From NCBI GenBank assembly GCA_012517025.1, contig JAAYVT010000328.1, positions 1-12,161 on the forward strand: 12,161 nt of DNA. The letters are read 5' to 3'. Both the position numbers and the translations under genes were made by a program. The notes under the pieces were generated by a model that searched no databases, was not told the DNA's origin, and was given only the letters and a program-made list of their open reading frames with translations. The DNA is from Phyllobacteriaceae bacterium (lineage in GTDB: Bacteria > Pseudomonadota > Alphaproteobacteria > Rhizobiales > Ancalomicrobiaceae). This document shows, one piece after another, positions 9,988-12,161 of the stretch (position 1 is its first letter; every line of letters begins with the position of its first letter).

Positions 9988-11097
9988 ATGCAGCGACAGC
10001 GTCACGCCGCCGAGATCCGCGCCGAGGCGATCGGCAAGCGCTACGGCGCCTTCGAGGCGTTGAAGGCGATCGACCTCGACATCGGTCGCGGCGAGTTCGT
10101 CACCCTGCTCGGCCCCTCCGGCTCGGGCAAGACCTCGTTCCTGATGATCCTCGCCGGTTTCGAGCGCGCCACCTCCGGCCGCCTGCTGCGCGACGGCGTC
10201 GACATCACCGCGCAAGCCCCCGAAGGCCGCAACTTCGGCATGGTGTTCCAGGGTTACGCCCTGTTCCCGCACATGAGCGTCGCCGGCAACGTCGCCTTTC
10301 CCTTGATGGTGCGCGGCGTCGGCACGGAAGAGATCCGCCGCCGGGTCGGTGAGATGCTGGAGCGGGTCGGGCTCTCCGCCCATGCGGGCAAGCTCCCGTC
10401 GCAGCTCTCCGGCGGCCAGCAGCAGCGCGTCGCGCTCGCCCGCGCCCTCGTCTTCGAGCCCGACGTCCTGCTTCTCGACGAACCCTTCTCCGCCCTCGAC
10501 AAGAACCTGCGCGCCGCGATGCAGGACGAGATGAAGCGGCTCCACCGCGAGTTCGGCACCACTTTCGTCTTCGTCACCCACGACCAGGAAGAGGCGCTGG
10601 CGCTCTCCACCCGCATCGCCATCTTCGATCGCGGTCGTCTGCTCCAGGCCGGCACCCCGCGCGACGTCTACGAGCGCCCGATCGACCGCTTCACCGCCGA
10701 ATTCCTCGGCGAGATCGATCTGCTGCCGCTCGAAGGCGCCCACCGCGACGGCGATTGGATCGTCGGCCGCTTCGAGGGCGCGACTCTCGCCGCTCCGGCC
10801 GGACCGCTCGCCGAGGGCGAGGCACCGCTGATCGGCGTCCGCCCCGAGCACGTCCGCTTGACCCTCGCCGACGCGACGTTCGCCGCGGATGACAACGCCG
10901 TGCCGGTGCGTCTCGTCGATCGCACCTATCTCGGCGCCCGCACCCGGCTCGATCTCGAGACCGCCGCCGGTCGCCGCCTCGGCGCCGAGGTTTCGACCTC
11001 CGACCCCGCCGCCGCGCTGCCGGACGGCGCCGCGCTCGCCTTCGTCTTCTCCCGCGCCGACGGACACCTCGTCCGCGACGCCGCATCCCCCGCCTGA
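9988..11097 (+). CDS. ABC transporter ATP-binding protein, PotA-like (spermidine/putrescine type)
   Basis: This 369-aa cytoplasmic ATPase energises an ABC importer. Motifs run in order: A-loop Tyr19, Walker A GPSGSGKT (42-49), Q-loop Gln88 in VFQGYALFPHMSV, signature LSGGQQQR (140-147), Walker B LLLDEP (161-166) with Glu165, D-loop SALD (168-171) and switch His198 in VTHDQEEAL. After about residue 240 there is a C-terminal extension with IGVRPEHVRL, the TOBE/OB-fold regulatory domain of the CUT1/PotA/UgpC type. The 'NFGMVFQGYALFPHMSVAGN' stretch is typical of polyamine/opine-type ATPases (PotA, PotG). It starts a second module 139 nt after the LysR gene and is followed after 42 nt by the matching binding protein. 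Transported substrate is unknown. Confidence 0.95.
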   Translation: MQRQRHAAEIRAEAIGKRYGAFEALKAIDLDIGRGEFVTLLGPSGSGKTSFLMILAGFERATSGRLLRDGVDITAQAPEGRNFGMVFQGYALFPHMSVAGNVAFPLMVRGVGTEEIRRRVGEMLERVGLSAHAGKLPSQLSGGQQQRVALARALVFEPDVLLLDEPFSALDKNLRAAMQDEMKRLHREFGTTFVFVTHDQEEALALSTRIAIFDRGRLLQAGTPRDVYERPIDRFTAEFLGEIDLLPLEGAHRDGDWIVGRFEGATLAAPAGPLAEGEAPLIGVRPEHVRLTLADATFAADDNAVPVRLVDRTYLGARTRLDLETAAGRRLGAEVSTSDPAAALPDGAALAFVFSRADGHLVRDAASPA

Positions 11098-11126
11098 CCC
11101 CACCGCTCCCCGCGAGCCCCACGGCC

Positions 11127-11133
11127 AAGGAGA
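11127..11133 (+). promoter_or_regulatory. ribosome binding site of the PotD-like binding protein
   Basis: AAGGAGA, the strongest Shine-Dalgarno match in the window, lies 6 nt before ATG 11140. It supports the long N-terminus ahead of the twin-arginine motif over an internal start at Met6. Confidence 0.8.
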
Positions 11134-11139
11134 CCCACG

Positions 11140-12161
11140 ATGGATCGGAATTTCATGAAAGACTGCTTCGGCCTGCTCGAGGAGGCGCACGCCTCCGGCC
11201 GCCTCGATCGTCGCGGCTTCCTCAAGGCCGCCGCCCTCCTCGGCGTCGCCCCGATCGCCCTGCGCGCCGGCTCGGCCGAAGCCGCCGGCTCCGATCTGGT
11301 TCTCGTCAACTGGGGTGGCGACGCCTCCAAGGCCTACGACGCCGCTTTCGGCAAGGGCTACGCCAAGGCGACCGGCATCACCGTGAAGCAGGACGGCACC
11401 GGCCCGACCGAGGGCGCCATCACCGCCCAGTTCAAATCCGGCAAGCCGACCTGGGACGTCATCGACGCCGATCCCTATTCGGCGATCGCGCTCGGCAAGC
11501 AGGGCATGCTCGAGCCGATCGACTACGCGGTGGTCGACAAGGCCAAGACCCGTCCCGGCATGGCTTGGGACTACGAGGTCGCGACCTATTTCTACAGCTA
11601 CGTCATCGCCTACGATTCCGAGAAGTACGGCGCGAACGCGCCGAAGAGCATGGCCGACTTTTTCGACGTGAAGAAGTTTCCGGGCAAGCGCGCCCTCTAC
11701 AAGTGGGGCGCCGGCATGTGGGAAGCCGCGCTGATGGCCGACGGCGTCGCCCCCAAGGATCTCTATCCGCTCGACCTGACGCGCGCCCACGCCAAGCTCG
11801 CCGCCTTCAAGGACAACGTCGTGACCTATTGGGGCGGCGGCGCCGAGAGCCAGAACGCGCTGCTCTCCGGCGAGTGCTCGATGGCGCTGATCTGGTCGAC
11901 TCGCGCCCAGCTGGTCGAGAAGGACAGCGACGGCCGCATCAAATACGTCTGTGACGAGGGCATCCTCACCCCCGGCGGCATGGCGGTGATCAAGAACAAC
12001 CCGGCCGGCAAGGACGCCGCGATGAAGTTCGTCGCGGCCGCCCAGGATCCCGCCGGTCAGATCGTGATGTTCGACATGCTCGGCCAGGGCCCGGCCAATC
12101 CGGCCGCCGACGCCCTCATCCCGGTGGAGAAGAAGAAGCTCAACTGCGCCGATCCGGCGAA
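11140..12161 (+). CDS. ABC transporter substrate-binding protein, PotD-like, Tat-exported; C-terminus beyond the window
   Basis: This is the extracytoplasmic solute receptor of the ABC importer, of the spermidine/putrescine-type extracellular solute-binding protein family. About 340 residues are visible and the frame is still open at the right edge; the full protein is probably only slightly longer. The N-terminus has a twin-arginine signal: DRRGFLK (23-29) followed by a hydrophobic stretch AAALLGVAPIAL and an AEA cleavage site near residue 48. The 22-residue amphipathic lead before the arginines is long. The mature part has LVLVNWGGDASKAYDAAF (53-70), the N-terminal substrate-cleft strand of this family, and later TYWGGGAESQNALLSGECSMAL. 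Tat export suggests folding in the cytoplasm before secretion. Permease genes should follow beyond the window. Polyamine, opine or other amine-type substrates are all possible. Confidence 0.93.
   Translation, partial: MDRNFMKDCFGLLEEAHASGRLDRRGFLKAAALLGVAPIALRAGSAEAAGSDLVLVNWGGDASKAYDAAFGKGYAKATGITVKQDGTGPTEGAITAQFKSGKPTWDVIDADPYSAIALGKQGMLEPIDYAVVDKAKTRPGMAWDYEVATYFYSYVIAYDSEKYGANAPKSMADFFDVKKFPGKRALYKWGAGMWEAALMADGVAPKDLYPLDLTRAHAKLAAFKDNVVTYWGGGAESQNALLSGECSMALIWSTRAQLVEKDSDGRIKYVCDEGILTPGGMAVIKNNPAGKDAAMKFVAAAQDPAGQIVMFDMLGQGPANPAADALIPVEKKKLNCADPA

Noticed and set aside
9838..11790. A 650-codon minus-strand frame opposite the ABC ATPase and binding-protein genes
   Set aside because: Same shadow effect: the plus strand carries complete Walker, signature and Tat motifs, while the minus-strand product resembles no family and spans a promoter gap.

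Overview
The window is a very G+C-rich stretch (roughly two thirds or more by eye) with tightly packed genes, ATGA start/stop overlaps, TRAP and polyamine-type ABC transporters, a Tat-exported binding protein and FCD/LysR regulators. This fits a free-living alphaproteobacterium, probably of the Hyphomicrobiales type. That placement is inferred from composition and gene style; no rRNA or marker gene is present.

Layout. (1) Positions 1-2319, minus strand: a TRAP transporter in the order dctP (325 aa, receptor), dctQ (small permease), dctM (large permease, cut by the window's left edge). A perfect 24-bp palindrome lies between dctP and dctQ. (2) Positions 2320-2573: a 254-bp divergent control region holding an inverted repeat that overlaps candidate -10 elements for both directions. 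(3) Positions 2574-9848, plus strand: a compact catabolic/regulatory run of five genes. These are a DadA-like FAD amino-acid dehydrogenase, an Asp/Glu racemase-superfamily protein (ATGA overlap), a GntR/FCD regulator, a 1208-aa single-chain ATP-dependent 5-oxoprolinase-type enzyme (HyuA+HyuB fused; ATGA overlap) and a GcvA-like LysR regulator. (4) Positions 9988-12161, plus strand: a PotA-like ABC ATPase and a Tat-signal PotD-like binding protein, cut by the right edge. The permeases are presumably just beyond.

Working model (inference): the TRAP system imports a cyclic amide or amino acid such as 5-oxoproline (pyroglutamate). The 5-oxoprolinase opens the ring using ATP to give glutamate, the racemase interconverts stereoisomers, and the FAD enzyme oxidises the D-amino acid to the 2-oxo acid. 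The FCD regulator probably acts at the divergent region so that uptake and catabolism are switched together. The LysR protein more likely serves the downstream ABC transporter or links the two modules. No tRNA, rRNA, insertion sequence, integrase, CRISPR array or phage gene was seen. The window reads as a metabolic locus of ordinary gene families in an unusual combination, not as a defence or mobile island.
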